From Mycobacterium fragae (lineage in GTDB: Bacteria > Actinomycetota > Actinomycetes > Mycobacteriales > Mycobacteriaceae), in the NCBI RefSeq assembly GCF_002102185.1, contig NZ_LQOW01000004.1:22396-86395 (forward strand): a DNA stretch of 64,000 nucleotides, written 5' to 3'. How positions within the stretch are numbered: the stretch's first letter is position 1; every line of letters starts with the position of its first letter. The notes beneath the pieces were generated by a model, which saw nothing but the letters and a program-made list of their open reading frames with translations, was not told the DNA's origin and searched no databases. Shown one piece after another: positions 17,447 through 27,500 of this stretch. The translations under genes and the position numbers were made by a program.

Positions 17447-17785
17447 ATGAAGGCAACGGGTTTTGCAGTCGCCGGGTTTGCAGCCATCGCCGTGGCGATC
17501 GGCTTGGCCGTGCCGGCACACGCCGACATCGACACCGATTTCGATCAGCAGCTCAACAGCTTTGGTATCTATGGCCCGCACGACTACAACCCCTACCTGG
17601 CCAAGATCGCCTGCAATCGGCTGGGCCGGGGCGTCGACCCGGACGCGGCCGCATCGGCTCGTTTCGTCGCCCGCAACCTGCCGCGCGGCACCACCCAGGT
17701 GCAGAGCTACCAGTTCCTCGGCTCCGCCATCAGCTTCTACTGCCCCGACCTGGCACCCAAGCTGCAAAACATCCCGCCCAGCTAG
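17447..17785 (+). CDS. DUF732 exported protein
   Basis: A 112-aa secreted mycobacterial DUF732 protein. The Sec signal is residues 1-23 or so, ending VPAHA before DIDTDF. The mature part has two conserved cysteines (in AKIACNRL and SFYCPDL) that probably form a disulphide, and the family's helical repeat. The molecular function of DUF732 is unknown. The start is fixed by the TACGAT box 7 nt upstream and by the signal-peptide position; frames opening further upstream (17312, 17384) would bury the signal. It overlaps the convergent dehydrogenase gene by 4 nt. Confidence 0.8.
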   Translation: MKATGFAVAGFAAIAVAIGLAVPAHADIDTDFDQQLNSFGIYGPHDYNPYLAKIACNRLGRGVDPDAAASARFVARNLPRGTTQVQSYQFLGSAISFYCPDLAPKLQNIPPS

Positions 17786-18840
17786 GCCGACGGGACGACT
17801 CCCCGGGGAAGCGTCAGCGGCAGATCGTTGTACGTGGCGATGCCCGGTGCTGCGGCGACGACCGCCGGGATCGCGTTGATCGTGGGCATCGCTGTCAAGA
17901 TGTGCCCGAGCGTCATGAAGTCGGCCATCGTCTCGGCCTCAAAATCTGGTGGCGGTAAAAACCCGACGCTGGTCCGCACGGTCGGTCGTCCGTCGATTTG
18001 GATGACCCAGCCGTCCTGGTCGATCTTCCAGTCCGGGTCGAGCGTTTGGCCTTTGCGCCAGCGGACGTTGAGCTCGACGACGGGTTTGTCGCCGACTATG
18101 CCCTGCCAGCTTGCGTAGACACCGGCGACGCACCCGGCCGGGATCGTCCAGGACCCGAGGTCCAGGTCGGCGGTGGTTTGCGCGTATTCGGCCTCGCAGC
18201 GCACGTCGTCGAGCTCGACGCCGAGCGCGTCGGCAACCAGTCGCACCGCCTCGGCGAAAATCGCCGTCCCCTGTGCGGCCATCGGCGCCAAGTCGGGGGA
18301 GTCGATCGGCGTGCCGAAACCGACCGGGCGCTCGGTCGCCGGTGAGTCGTAGAACGTGGTGTCCGCGGCTTCGTTGACAGTGACCTTGTCGACCCGGTCG
18401 CACACCATCGCCGACACGATGGCCAACAGCTGGGCGAAGCCTGGGCTCGATCCCGAGCCGAAGATCGTCGAGCCGCCTTTCCGGCACGCCTCCGCAATGC
18501 GGTCTCGACCGGCGCCGAGGTTGTGCCCGGTGACGAACGCGGCCGTCGCGACCACGTTCACGCCCGCGGACAGGATGCGCACCAGCTCATCGGCATCAAC
18601 CCACATCGGGTTGTAAACCACGCAGTCCGGCTTCAGCGCGAGCAGGGCATCGACATCATTAGTGGCCGCTACGCCCAGCGGCGCGATACCGCACAGCTCG
18701 CCGACGTCGCGGCCGACCTTGTCCTCCGACCAGGCGTAGCACCCGACCAATTCGAAGAGCGGGTTCGTGGCGATCGCCTGCACCGAGCTCTTTCCGACAT
18801 TTCCCGTTGTCCACTGGACGACCCGATACTTGTTTGGCAC
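17782..18840 (-). CDS. DapB-N/diaminopentanoate-dehydrogenase-like oxidoreductase
   Basis: A 352-aa NAD(P)-dependent dehydrogenase. The N-terminal Rossmann fold begins YRVVQWTTGNVGKSSV (glycine-rich GNVG turn at about residues 12-15) and resembles dihydrodipicolinate reductase. The C-terminal part matches the 2,4-diaminopentanoate dehydrogenase-type domain. These proteins are abundant in mycobacteria and mostly uncharacterised; the substrate is not inferable here. The start GTG 18840 is preceded by TATGCT ending 6 nt upstream (leaderless) and makes the protein start just before the Rossmann strand. The upstream frame to 18945 would overlap lucA and is rejected. Confidence 0.78.
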   Translation of the reverse strand: MPNKYRVVQWTTGNVGKSSVQAIATNPLFELVGCYAWSEDKVGRDVGELCGIAPLGVAATNDVDALLALKPDCVVYNPMWVDADELVRILSAGVNVVATAAFVTGHNLGAGRDRIAEACRKGGSTIFGSGSSPGFAQLLAIVSAMVCDRVDKVTVNEAADTTFYDSPATERPVGFGTPIDSPDLAPMAAQGTAIFAEAVRLVADALGVELDDVRCEAEYAQTTADLDLGSWTIPAGCVAGVYASWQGIVGDKPVVELNVRWRKGQTLDPDWKIDQDGWVIQIDGRPTVRTSVGFLPPPDFEAETMADFMTLGHILTAMPTINAIPAVVAAAPGIATYNDLPLTLPRGVVPSA

Positions 18841-18846
18841 TCGCAC

Positions 18847-18852
18847 AGCATA
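18847..18852 (-). promoter_or_regulatory. -10 box of the DapB-like dehydrogenase gene
   Basis: TATGCT on the minus strand ends 6 nt before GTG 18840. Confidence 0.5.
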
Positions 18853-18856
18853 GGGT

Positions 18857-19675
18857 TCAGTCCTCGACCGCAACGCCTCGGCGTGTGCGTCGGCGCCGGT
18901 GCGCTCCAGTCGGTTTGCCGGTCGGGCGACGGTTGCGCAGACCACCCTTGGGCGCCTCGACGGTGGCGGTTTCTGTGGCGGTTTCTTCCACGTCTTCTAC
19001 GTTTTCCACGGCGGGCGCCTCTTGAGCCTCCGACTCGACTTCCACGGCCGTCGGCTCGACTTCGGGACTTTCCGCAGTGACCTCGGCGGGCTTCTCCTCG
19101 CCCTCCGACTCTTCGGCCTCGGTCTCTTCGGCTTCTTCGGCCTCTTCCTCGGCGGCTTCGGTTCCTTCGGCCTCGTCGGCTTTCTTCGGCCGCCTGCGGC
19201 GAATGCGTCGCTGCTTCTCTTTCTTGGGCTTCACCGGTTTGGGCGGTGGCGGCGGCAGCTCGGCGACAAACGACAGGTAGAAACCGGCAATGCCGAGTAA
19301 CGCGATCGCGGCGGCCGCGCCGTACATCCCGAACAACCACTGCCCGGAGGTGTCGAGGCTCAGCCAGATCTCGCCGATCGCGGTGCCGACGATCAGAACG
19401 CCGGCCAACACATGGGCCACGATCGACCAGGTCTGCAGTGTCAGGGCCAGTTGCGGCGTGCCGTACTCCGGCTTGCGAGTGCGCTGCAGGGTGAAGACCA
19501 CCGGCAATGCCGCCAAGGCGATGACCACACCCGTGACGATCCGCAGCCCGGTGCCCAGGCCGTGTGAGATATCGCCCATCAGCTCGAGCCCGCGCGGCAG
19601 CACGAAGACGTAGTAAAGGATGCCGGCAGCAATCGAGAACGTCGCATGCCACAACGTGGCGACCCAGCGTCGCAT
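18857..19675 (-). CDS. lucA: LucA-like membrane protein (Mce-associated lipid uptake coordinator)
   Basis: A 272-aa membrane protein equivalent in sequence and position to Rv3723/LucA, which in M. tuberculosis stabilises the Mce1 and Mce4 fatty-acid and cholesterol importers. Four hydrophobic segments lie in the first 150 residues. Then comes a proline run (ELPPPPPKPVKPKKEK), a basic stretch and a long Glu/Ala-rich acidic cytosolic tail (about residues 165-245), ending in a conserved basic GGLRNRRPTGKPTG motif. ATG 19675 has a strong AGGAGG ribosome site. The open frame reaches back to 19813 only because it reads through the tRNA-Ser gene. It lies 73 nt downstream of that tRNA on the same strand and may share its transcript. 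Confidence 0.85.
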   Translation of the reverse strand: MRRWVATLWHATFSIAAGILYYVFVLPRGLELMGDISHGLGTGLRIVTGVVIALAALPVVFTLQRTRKPEYGTPQLALTLQTWSIVAHVLAGVLIVGTAIGEIWLSLDTSGQWLFGMYGAAAAIALLGIAGFYLSFVAELPPPPPKPVKPKKEKQRRIRRRRPKKADEAEGTEAAEEEAEEAEETEAEESEGEEKPAEVTAESPEVEPTAVEVESEAQEAPAVENVEDVEETATETATVEAPKGGLRNRRPTGKPTGAHRRRRTRRGVAVED

Positions 19676-19748
19676 GCCCCTCCTAGAGCTGGTGATCCGA
19701 GAGCGACCAAGCCCGACCATCATGCCTGGTCGCATCCCGGACCGCGTG

Positions 19749-19834
19749 CGGAGGATGCGGGATTTGAACCCGCGAGGGCTATTAACCCAACCCGCGTTCC
19801 AGGCGAGCGCCATAGGCCACTAGGCGAATCCTCC
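19749..19834 (-). tRNA. tRNA-Ser(GGA)
   Basis: An 86-nt class II tRNA. The acceptor strand GGAGGAT pairs with ATCCTCC, the D arm is GCC/GGC, and the anticodon stem CTCGC/GCGGG holds the loop CTGGAAC with anticodon GGA. There is a long variable arm and the T arm is GCGGG-TTCAAAT-CCCGC. The discriminator base is G, and CCA is not encoded. A TACCAT box on the minus strand (19847-19842) ends 7 nt before the first base, so transcription would start at the mature 5' end or one base before it. Confidence 0.95.
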
Positions 19835-19848
19835 GTCGGCCATGGTAG

Positions 19849-21337
<1,489 letters not shown>

Positions 21338-21389
21338 CACCGAGGATTCACACCCGATGGCCAGCCGAGCCGACGTCGGACAGCCTCGG

Positions 21390-21395
21390 TAGCCT
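21390..21395 (+). promoter_or_regulatory. -10 box of dnaX
   Basis: TAGCCT matches TANNNT and ends 7 nt before GTG 21403. Confidence 0.5.
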
Positions 21396-21402
21396 GCTGA
21401 CC

Positions 21403-23091
21403 GTGGCCCTCTACCGCAAGTACCGACCGGCAACCTTCGCCGAGGTGGTGGGGCAGGAGCACGTCACCGGGCCGCTGTCCACCGCGCTGGCGGCGGGCCG
21501 GGTCAACCACGCGTATTTGTTCTCCGGCCCGCGCGGCTGCGGCAAGACATCGTCGGCGCGCATCCTGGCCCGGTCGCTGAACTGCGCGCAGGGACCGACC
21601 GCGACACCGTGCGGTGTGTGCGAGTCCTGCGTCGCGCTGGCGCCCAACGGGCCCGGCAGCATCGACGTCGTCGAACTCGACGCAGCCAGCCACGGCGGGG
21701 TCGATGACACCCGTGAACTGCGTGACCGGGCGTTCTACGCGCCGGCCCAGTCGCGCTATCGCGTGTTCATCGTCGACGAGGCGCACATGGTGACCACGGC
21801 GGGGTTCAATGCGTTGCTCAAGATCGTCGAGGAGCCGCCCGAGCACCTGATTTTCGTCTTCGCCACGACCGAGCCGGAGAAGGTGCTGCCGACGATCCGG
21901 TCGCGCACCCACCACTATCCGTTCCGCTTGCTGCCGCCGCGCACCATGCGCGGGCTGATCGAGCGCATCTGCGAGCAGGAGGGTCTCGTCGTCGACGACG
22001 CGGTGTACCCGCTGGTGATCCGGGCCGGCGGCGGTTCGCCACGCGACACGCTCTCGGTGCTCGATCAGTTGCTGGCCGGCGCCGACGGGAATCGGCTGAC
22101 CTATCAGCGCGCGCTGGGACTGTTGGGCGCCACCGACGTGGCGTTGATCGACGAGGCCGTCGATGCGCTTGCCGCCGACGACGCCGCTGCGCTGTTCGGT
22201 GCGGTGGAATCGGTGATCGACGCCGGGCATGACCCTCGGCGATTTGCCACCGACCTGCTGGAGCGGTTCCGCGATCTGCTTGTGCTGCAAGCGGTCCCGG
22301 ATGCCGCCGCTCGCGGCGTGGTCGATGCGCCGGAAGACGTGCTGGACCGAATGCGTGATCAAGCGGCCCGGATCGGGTCGGCGACGCTGACCCGATATGC
22401 CGAAGTCGTCCAGGCCGGGCTGAGCGAGATGCGCGGCGCGACGGCGCCGCGTCTGCTGCTCGAGGTGATCTGCGCGCGGCTGCTGTTGCCGTCGGCCAGC
22501 GATACCGAGTCGGCGCTGCTGCAACGCGTCGAGCGGATCGAAACCCGGCTGGACATGTCGATCCCCACCGAGCGGGCCGACCCACCCAAGCGGCACAGCA
22601 CGCAGGTCAACCCGCAGGTCAAAAAGCCCGAGCCGGCGCCCAAACCAGCCGAACCCGAACCGGCCCCGCCGCCAGCGGCCGCCCCGGGCGAGCCCGGCGC
22701 GGCCGCTGTGCGAACCCTGTGGCCGACCGTGCGCGACAAAGTCCGTCAGCGCAGCCGCACCACCGAAGTGATGCTGGCGGGCGCGACCGTCCGCGCGGTC
22801 GAGGGCAACACACTGGTGTTAAGCCATGAGTCGGCGCCGCTGGCGAAGCGGCTCTGCGAACAACGCAACGCCGACGTCATCGCCGAGGCGCTCAAAGACG
22901 CGCTGGGGGTGGATTGGCGGGTGCGCTGTGAGGCCGGCGACCCGATGCCGCCCGCCGCGCCCGTCGAAGAGGACCACATGCTGGCCGAGGCGGGCAATGA
23001 CGATGCGCCGGCGGAGCGTCGCGACCCCGAAGAGGCCGCACTGGAGTTGTTGCAGAACGAGTTGGGCGCTCGCCGCATCGACAACGGCTAA
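21403..23091 (+). CDS. dnaX: DNA polymerase III subunit gamma/tau
   Basis: A 562-aa clamp-loader ATPase subunit. It opens with the hallmark MALYRKYRPATFAEVVGQEHV, then Walker A GPRGCGKT (residues 42-49), the zinc-binding cysteine cluster (CAQGPTATPCGVCESC), Walker B FIVDEAHM and the sensor/SRC region PTIRSRTHHYPFR. A Pro/Ala-rich linker (about residues 395-435) leads to the tau-type C-terminal domain. It loads the sliding clamp and links it to the replicase. The start is GTG 21403 with a TAGCCT box 7 nt upstream. I saw no programmed frameshift signal. It ends 11 nt from the convergent methyltransferase gene. Confidence 0.95.
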   Translation: MALYRKYRPATFAEVVGQEHVTGPLSTALAAGRVNHAYLFSGPRGCGKTSSARILARSLNCAQGPTATPCGVCESCVALAPNGPGSIDVVELDAASHGGVDDTRELRDRAFYAPAQSRYRVFIVDEAHMVTTAGFNALLKIVEEPPEHLIFVFATTEPEKVLPTIRSRTHHYPFRLLPPRTMRGLIERICEQEGLVVDDAVYPLVIRAGGGSPRDTLSVLDQLLAGADGNRLTYQRALGLLGATDVALIDEAVDALAADDAAALFGAVESVIDAGHDPRRFATDLLERFRDLLVLQAVPDAAARGVVDAPEDVLDRMRDQAARIGSATLTRYAEVVQAGLSEMRGATAPRLLLEVICARLLLPSASDTESALLQRVERIETRLDMSIPTERADPPKRHSTQVNPQVKKPEPAPKPAEPEPAPPPAAAPGEPGAAAVRTLWPTVRDKVRQRSRTTEVMLAGATVRAVEGNTLVLSHESAPLAKRLCEQRNADVIAEALKDALGVDWRVRCEAGDPMPPAAPVEEDHMLAEAGNDDAPAERRDPEEAALELLQNELGARRIDNG

Positions 23092-23102
23092 CGACAATCA
23101 GA

Positions 23103-24416
23103 CTAAGGCTGCCACCAGGGCCGCAGCGGCAGCCCATTGTCCGGATTACGCTCGTCGACCTTGGCCGCCAGGACGTGATGCAGCTGAATCTTGTTCTGCT
23201 CGAAGCCCACTCGCGAAGCGGCCATGTAGAGCCCCCACACCTTGGCGGTGGGCAGACCGACTTCGGCGACCGCTTCGTCCCAGTGCTCGACGAGGTTGCG
23301 GCACCAATCGCGCAGCGTCATCGCGTAGTGATGGCGGAAGTTCTCCGCGTGCAGTACCTCGAAGCCGACGTCCTGGATCTCGGTGATGATGCGCCCCGAG
23401 CCGGTCAGCTCCCCGTCGGGGAAGACGTAACGGTCGGTGAAGCTGCCTGCCCGGAACATCGACCGGTTGTCATGGCGGGTGATGCAGTGATTGAGCAGCA
23501 GTCCGCCGCTGCGCAACTTCGACTTCAGGAAGCGGAAGTAGGCCGGGTAATTGCTCACCCCGATGTGCTCGGTGAGGCCGATCGACGAAACCGCATCGAA
23601 CCCGGTCTCGCGGACGTCGCGGTAGTCGGAGTGGCGCACCTCGGCCAGCTCTGCAAGCCCTTCGGCCTCGATGGCCTTTTGCCCCCATTTCGCCTGCTCG
23701 GCCGAGAGCGTCGCACCAATGGCCCGAACACCGCGCCGGGCTGCGTAGCGCACCATCCCGCCCCACCCACAGCCGACGTCGAGCAACCGATCGCCCGGCT
23801 GCAAGCGCAGTTTGTCGAAGATCAGCCGGTACTTGTTCTCCTGCGCCTCCTCCAGCGTGGCATCGGGGTGGGGATAAACCGCGCAGGTGTAGGTCATCGA
23901 CGGCCCGAGCACCCATTCGTAGAAGGTGTTGGAAACGTCGTAGTGGTGGTGGATGGCCTCGGCGTCGCGGGTCTTGCTGTGCCGCAAGCCCTCGGCGATC
24001 CGGCGCCACCGAGGCAACGCCTCTTGCGGTGGCGGCGCGATCGGCATGAGCCGTTCGAATCCGATCGAGCGGACGATGTTGGCCAGCACGCGAGGCGAAG
24101 GCCGTTTGAAGTCGAGTTTGGTCGCCAGCGTGTTGAGCAGGTGGTAGGGATCGCCGGGGTGTACGCCGCGGAGGCCGAGGTCGCCGGAGATGTAGGCGCG
24201 GGCCATCCCCAGTTCGCCGGGTGCCGTCACCAGATAGGTGGTGCCTCGCGGGGACAGCAGATCTATGCCCAGCGTGGCTTCTTCGGGGCCGGCGGTGCTG
24301 CCGTCGTACGCGCTGAATTTCAGTTCGTGTTGGCTCCGGCCGGCGAACACCGCCAAGATCTCGGCGAGGCTCATCTTGCCGGTTGCGGTGGGGGCATGTG
24401 CCTTGGTCGTCGTCAT
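23103..24416 (-). CDS. Cyclopropane-fatty-acid-synthase-like SAM methyltransferase
   Basis: A 437-aa Rv3720-like member of the CFA synthase family, which methylates unsaturated acyl chains of phospholipids. An N-terminal CFAS domain precedes the Rossmann methyltransferase with SAM motif LLDVGCGWGGM (about residues 210-220), the HHHYDVSNTFYEWVLGPSMTYTCA active-site block, and GLTEHIG. Its ATG overlaps by 4 nt (ATGA) the stop of an FAD-linked oxidoreductase. In other actinobacteria a methyltransferase/FAD-reductase pair of this type (tmsB/tmsA) makes 10-methyl-branched (tuberculostearic) fatty acids from oleoyl chains. That role fits here but is inferred. The longer frame reaching 25121 is an overlap artefact. 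Confidence 0.87.
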   Translation of the reverse strand: MTTTKAHAPTATGKMSLAEILAVFAGRSQHELKFSAYDGSTAGPEEATLGIDLLSPRGTTYLVTAPGELGMARAYISGDLGLRGVHPGDPYHLLNTLATKLDFKRPSPRVLANIVRSIGFERLMPIAPPPQEALPRWRRIAEGLRHSKTRDAEAIHHHYDVSNTFYEWVLGPSMTYTCAVYPHPDATLEEAQENKYRLIFDKLRLQPGDRLLDVGCGWGGMVRYAARRGVRAIGATLSAEQAKWGQKAIEAEGLAELAEVRHSDYRDVRETGFDAVSSIGLTEHIGVSNYPAYFRFLKSKLRSGGLLLNHCITRHDNRSMFRAGSFTDRYVFPDGELTGSGRIITEIQDVGFEVLHAENFRHHYAMTLRDWCRNLVEHWDEAVAEVGLPTAKVWGLYMAASRVGFEQNKIQLHHVLAAKVDERNPDNGLPLRPWWQP

Positions 24417-25789
24417 CGTCGTTGCACCGCCTTTGCATACAGGTCCAGAAGACGCGAATCCGGGTCGTAGGTTTTCTTCACGGTTTTGTAGGCTTCGCCG
24501 CCGTAGAGTTCGTCGAATTCCTCGCGGCTGTAATAGGAGTCGGAATACAGCGACTTGTGTCCGTCGAGCTCGCCGACCTTCGCCTCGATCAACCGGTTCG
24601 TCGCGCCCTCGGTCGCACCGGCCGGAACTGAGGACCAAAAACCGACATTGACGTAGGTGCGGCCCGGCTGAATCGGATACAGCGGCCAGCCGCCTTCGTC
24701 GCGTAACCGTAACGGGCACAACCAGACCGGAGCGATGGGGACCGTCTGCAAGAACCACTCCAAGAACTCGGTTGTCCGCTCGATCGGCACTTCGACGTCC
24801 TGAACCACCCGTTCGCGTGGCGGACGACCCTGACGCTTCTCGATCCGGTCGGCGATACCGAAACGGTGGTCGAGCGCCACCAGTTTCCAGTAGACGCTGC
24901 TGCGCCGGTAGCGCCGCGGCCACCACCGCCGCACCTGGGGGTTCTGCGCGCCGAATGAGCGTGAGCACCAGAACCAGTCGGTGTCCCATCGCCAGAAGTA
25001 GTCGTGCATGGTCAACCGGTCTTCTTTGATGCCGGTCTGGTGCTGGATGGAGCGGTAGTAGATGTCCTGGCCGGTGTAGTCGCTGACCGGACCGGCGGTG
25101 GTGGTGCGTACGCCGACGCACAAGTAGCTCTCGTCGGCGCTGAAGACCACGCCGTCGAGGTAGTCGACCGGCACACCGTCGAGCCCGCCGGTGTCGATGA
25201 TGCGGTCCATCGCCGCCACCATGTCGGCGAGCGAGTGAAATCGGACGTGTCGCAGCGCCACGAACGGCTTTATGGTCTCGAGTTCGATTCGCAGTCTGGT
25301 CGAATAACCGAGCGTCCCATAGGAATTCGGGAACGCACGATACAGGTCGGGATGCTGCTGCGGCGATACGGTGAGCAATTCGCCTGCGCCGGTGAGGATG
25401 TCCATCTCGAGCACCGACTCATGCGGCAGGCCGTTGCGAAACGAGGCCGACTCGATGCCCAAGCCGGTGACCGCCCCGCCAAGCGTGATGGTCTTCAGCT
25501 GCGGGACCACCAAGGGCGACAGGCCGTAAGGCAGTGTCGCGGCGACGAGGTCCTCGTACGTGCACATGCCGGCCACGTCCGCAGTGCGGGCCTCCGGGTC
25601 CACCGCGATCACATTCGTCAGCCCTGATACGTCGAGGCCCGGCGCGTCGCGCTTGGCGCGGGCGCGGAACAAATTCGAGGTGGGCTTGGCGAGTCGGACG
25701 GACGCCGTCGCGGGAATCGAACGATAACTCGCCAACAACCGCTCGACGCCCGCCTCGTGAGCCGCCGATGCGGCTGCGGGGACAGGCAT
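24413..25789 (-). CDS. FAD-binding oxidoreductase (Rv3719-like)
   Basis: A 458-aa FAD-linked oxidase/reductase of the PF01565 (PCMH) fold. The FAD pyrophosphate region is recognisable in ADVAGMCTYEDLV and in TLGGAVTGLGIESASFRNG, followed by SYGTLGYSTRLRIEL. It would reduce the methylene intermediate produced by the co-translated methyltransferase in 10-methyl fatty-acid synthesis (inferred from tmsA-type homologues). I start it at ATG 25789: TAGGGT on the minus strand ends 7 nt upstream, and the residues added by the longer frame (to 25933) are unlike the family. It is divergent from the SRPBCC gene with 94 bp between. Confidence 0.85.
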   Translation of the reverse strand: MPVPAAASAAHEAGVERLLASYRSIPATASVRLAKPTSNLFRARAKRDAPGLDVSGLTNVIAVDPEARTADVAGMCTYEDLVAATLPYGLSPLVVPQLKTITLGGAVTGLGIESASFRNGLPHESVLEMDILTGAGELLTVSPQQHPDLYRAFPNSYGTLGYSTRLRIELETIKPFVALRHVRFHSLADMVAAMDRIIDTGGLDGVPVDYLDGVVFSADESYLCVGVRTTTAGPVSDYTGQDIYYRSIQHQTGIKEDRLTMHDYFWRWDTDWFWCSRSFGAQNPQVRRWWPRRYRRSSVYWKLVALDHRFGIADRIEKRQGRPPRERVVQDVEVPIERTTEFLEWFLQTVPIAPVWLCPLRLRDEGGWPLYPIQPGRTYVNVGFWSSVPAGATEGATNRLIEAKVGELDGHKSLYSDSYYSREEFDELYGGEAYKTVKKTYDPDSRLLDLYAKAVQRR

Positions 25790-25796
25790 CACATAT

Positions 25797-25802
25797 ACCC
25801 TA
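25797..25802 (-). promoter_or_regulatory. -10 box of the FAD oxidoreductase / methyltransferase operon
   Basis: TAGGGT on the minus strand ends 7 nt before ATG 25789. Confidence 0.5.
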
Positions 25803-25883
25803 GTCCCCGATAGCAGCCTGTGCACGGGATGCAACAACCCGCGCGCGGCGTCGACAAACCCACCGACAGAGGAGTTTCGCCTG

Positions 25884-26321
25884 ATGGGAAAGGTCAGCGC
25901 AGCCAGCACGATCTTGATCAACGCGGAGCCCACGGCCGTGCTGACTGCCGTCTCCGACTACCAGAACGTCCGCCCGAAGATCCTCTCTTCGCACTACCGC
26001 GACTACCGGGTATTGGAGGGTGGTCAGGGGCAGGGCACCGTCGCCGAATGGAAACTGCAGGCCACCAAATCCCGGGTGCGGGACGTGCGGGCCAGCGTCG
26101 ACGTCGCCGGCCATGCCGTCATCGAAAAGGACGCCAACTCGACGATGGTCACCAACTGGACGGTTGCTCCGGCCGGACCCGGCTCGAGCGTCACCGTCAC
26201 GACCACCTGGACGGGCGCGGGTGGGGTGAAGGGATTCTTTGAGAAGACGTTCGCCCCGCTGGGCCTGAAGAGGATTCAGTCCGAAGTGCTGGCCAACCTC
26301 AAGAAGGAGGTTGAGGGCTAG
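25884..26321 (+). CDS. SRPBCC-fold protein (Rv3718c-like)
   Basis: A 145-aa START/Bet v1-type (SRPBCC, polyketide cyclase/dehydrase-like) protein that should bind a hydrophobic ligand in a deep cavity. The N-terminal strand (KVSAASTILINAEPTAVLTAVSDY), the central antiparallel sheet and the amphipathic C-terminal helix ([18 protein letters not shown]) are clear. The ligand is unknown; the neighbouring fatty-acid-modifying operon makes a lipid plausible. ATG 25884 has GAGGAG upstream. The 3' end overlaps the convergent amidase gene by 23 nt. Confidence 0.83.
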   Translation: MGKVSAASTILINAEPTAVLTAVSDYQNVRPKILSSHYRDYRVLEGGQGQGTVAEWKLQATKSRVRDVRASVDVAGHAVIEKDANSTMVTNWTVAPAGPGSSVTVTTTWTGAGGVKGFFEKTFAPLGLKRIQSEVLANLKKEVEG

Positions 26322-27066
26322 CCTGACCTAGGAATCCTGCGATACCGCGGACGACGGCGTCGGCGTATTTCTGCCTGCCCTCGGGGGTCTGCATCAGCGA
26401 CGAGTCGGCGGGATTTTTCATGTTGCCGCATTCGACGAGAACGGCCGGATACTGCGCGAGGTTCAGGCCGGCCAGGTCGGCGCGCCCGTACAGCCCGTCT
26501 TGGCCGATGTAGTTGGCCGGCGGAATACCGGAGGCTTGCAGTTGGTCACGCATGATCCGGGCGAACTGCACCGACGGTCCCGCCTGCACCTGGTTGAGCG
26601 GTGGCGCCGAATAGTTGACGTGAAAGCCGCGCCCGTTCGGCGGGCCGCCGTCGGCGTGGATGCTGACGATCGCGTTCGGGTGTAACCCGTTGGCCATCGC
26701 GGCGCGCTGGTCGACGCACGGGCCCACCGAGCTGTCGTCGCCGCGCGACATGGCCGTCCGCGCTCCCAACGCGCTGAGCGCCGCGCGAATGCGCAACGTC
26801 GTGTCCCAGGTGAAGCTGTGCTCCGGGTAGCCGTCGTTGGTCGTCGTGCCGCTAGCCTGGCAGTCTTTGGTGCCGCCGCGACCATTCGGCACCTGGCGGC
26901 TGATCGACCCGTCGTTGGCGCCGTTGTGACCCGGGTCGAGGAACACGGTCATGCCCGCGATGCTGGTAGGAGCGGCCGTCGCCTCGGGGAGGTGGGGTGT
27001 CGGAGCAACCATGAGTACGCCGAGCGCTACTACGACCCCGACACGCAGGCGAGCTAGTAAGCGCAC
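26299..27066 (-). CDS. ami1: N-acetylmuramoyl-L-alanine amidase (Ami1/Rv3717-like)
   Basis: A 255-aa exported zinc amidase (Amidase_3). The signal peptide covers about residues 1-31. Zinc ligands are H47 (DPGHNG), E82 (PEHSF) and H137 (SIHADGG), with the catalytic Glu in LVECGNM. A C69/C117 cysteine pair matches the disulphide of Rv3717. It cleaves the MurNAc-L-Ala bond of peptidoglycan and, like Rv3717, lacks a wall-binding domain. The start is GTG 27066 with TACCGT ending 6 nt upstream on the minus strand (leaderless). It is divergent from ybaB-recR. Confidence 0.92.
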   Translation of the reverse strand: MRLLARLRVGVVVALGVLMVAPTPHLPEATAAPTSIAGMTVFLDPGHNGANDGSISRQVPNGRGGTKDCQASGTTTNDGYPEHSFTWDTTLRIRAALSALGARTAMSRGDDSSVGPCVDQRAAMANGLHPNAIVSIHADGGPPNGRGFHVNYSAPPLNQVQAGPSVQFARIMRDQLQASGIPPANYIGQDGLYGRADLAGLNLAQYPAVLVECGNMKNPADSSLMQTPEGRQKYADAVVRGIAGFLGQASPQPPS

Positions 27067-27072
27067 TGCGCC

Positions 27073-27078
27073 ACGGTA
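27073..27078 (-). promoter_or_regulatory. -10 box of ami1
   Basis: TACCGT on the minus strand ends 6 nt before GTG 27066. Confidence 0.5.
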
Positions 27079-27091
27079 GCCTGCCGGCGTC

Positions 27092-27097
27092 TAGGCT
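27092..27097 (+). promoter_or_regulatory. -10 box of ybaB-recR
   Basis: TAGGCT matches TANNNT. Transcription would start near 27104, giving a 5' leader of about 60 nt that carries the ybaB ribosome site. Confidence 0.4.
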
Positions 27098-27164
27098 GAA
27101 AGTTTCGAACCGCCGAGCCTTGTTAGGCGAGACCAAGTCGAGACCAAGAAGCAAGAGGACTGTC

Positions 27165-27500
27165 ATGCAACCAGGAGGCCAGCCGGACATGTCGGCCCTG
27201 CTCGCTCAGGCGCAGCAGATGCAGCAACAGCTGATGGCCGCACAGCAGCGGCTCGCCAACTCCGAGGTGCAGGGCAAAGCCGGGGGTGGCCTGGTCGAGG
27301 TCACGGTCAAGGGCAACGGCGAGGTGGTCGCGGTCAAGATCGATCCCAAGGTCGTCGACCCCGCTGATGTCGAGACGTTGCAGGACTTGATCGTCGGTGC
27401 GCTCGCCGACGCGTCCGCGCAAGTCAGCGCCATGGCGCGGGAGCAGCTGGGTCCGCTGGCCGGCGGGATGGGCGACGCGTTGGGTATCCCGGAGTCCTGA
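27165..27500 (+). CDS. YbaB/EbfC-family nucleoid-associated protein
   Basis: A 111-aa YbaB/EbfC DNA-binding protein (Rv3716c-like). The Gln-rich N-terminal helix ([19 protein letters not shown]), the three-strand sheet ([26 protein letters not shown]) and the C-terminal helix form the dimeric tweezer fold. It is typically co-transcribed with recR, as here (adjacent, no gap), and is thought to assist nucleoid organisation or RecFOR repair. As I recall it, the M. tuberculosis protein carries a Pro/Gly/Met-rich tail that this one lacks. The start ATG 27165 has AGAGGA upstream; an ATG at 27189 with AGGAGG is a possible alternative. Confidence 0.85.
   Translation: MQPGGQPDMSALLAQAQQMQQQLMAAQQRLANSEVQGKAGGGLVEVTVKGNGEVVAVKIDPKVVDPADVETLQDLIVGALADASAQVSAMAREQLGPLAGGMGDALGIPES

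Noticed and set aside
18857..19813. Long reading frame extending lucA upstream to 19813
   Set aside because: The extension reads through the tRNA-Ser gene; the strong AGGAGG site and the homologue's start support ATG 19675.
23103..25121. 672-aa frame extending the methyltransferase upstream
   Set aside because: The extra residues are an Arg-rich shadow of the FAD oxidoreductase gene; ATG 24416 with an ATGA overlap is the proper start.
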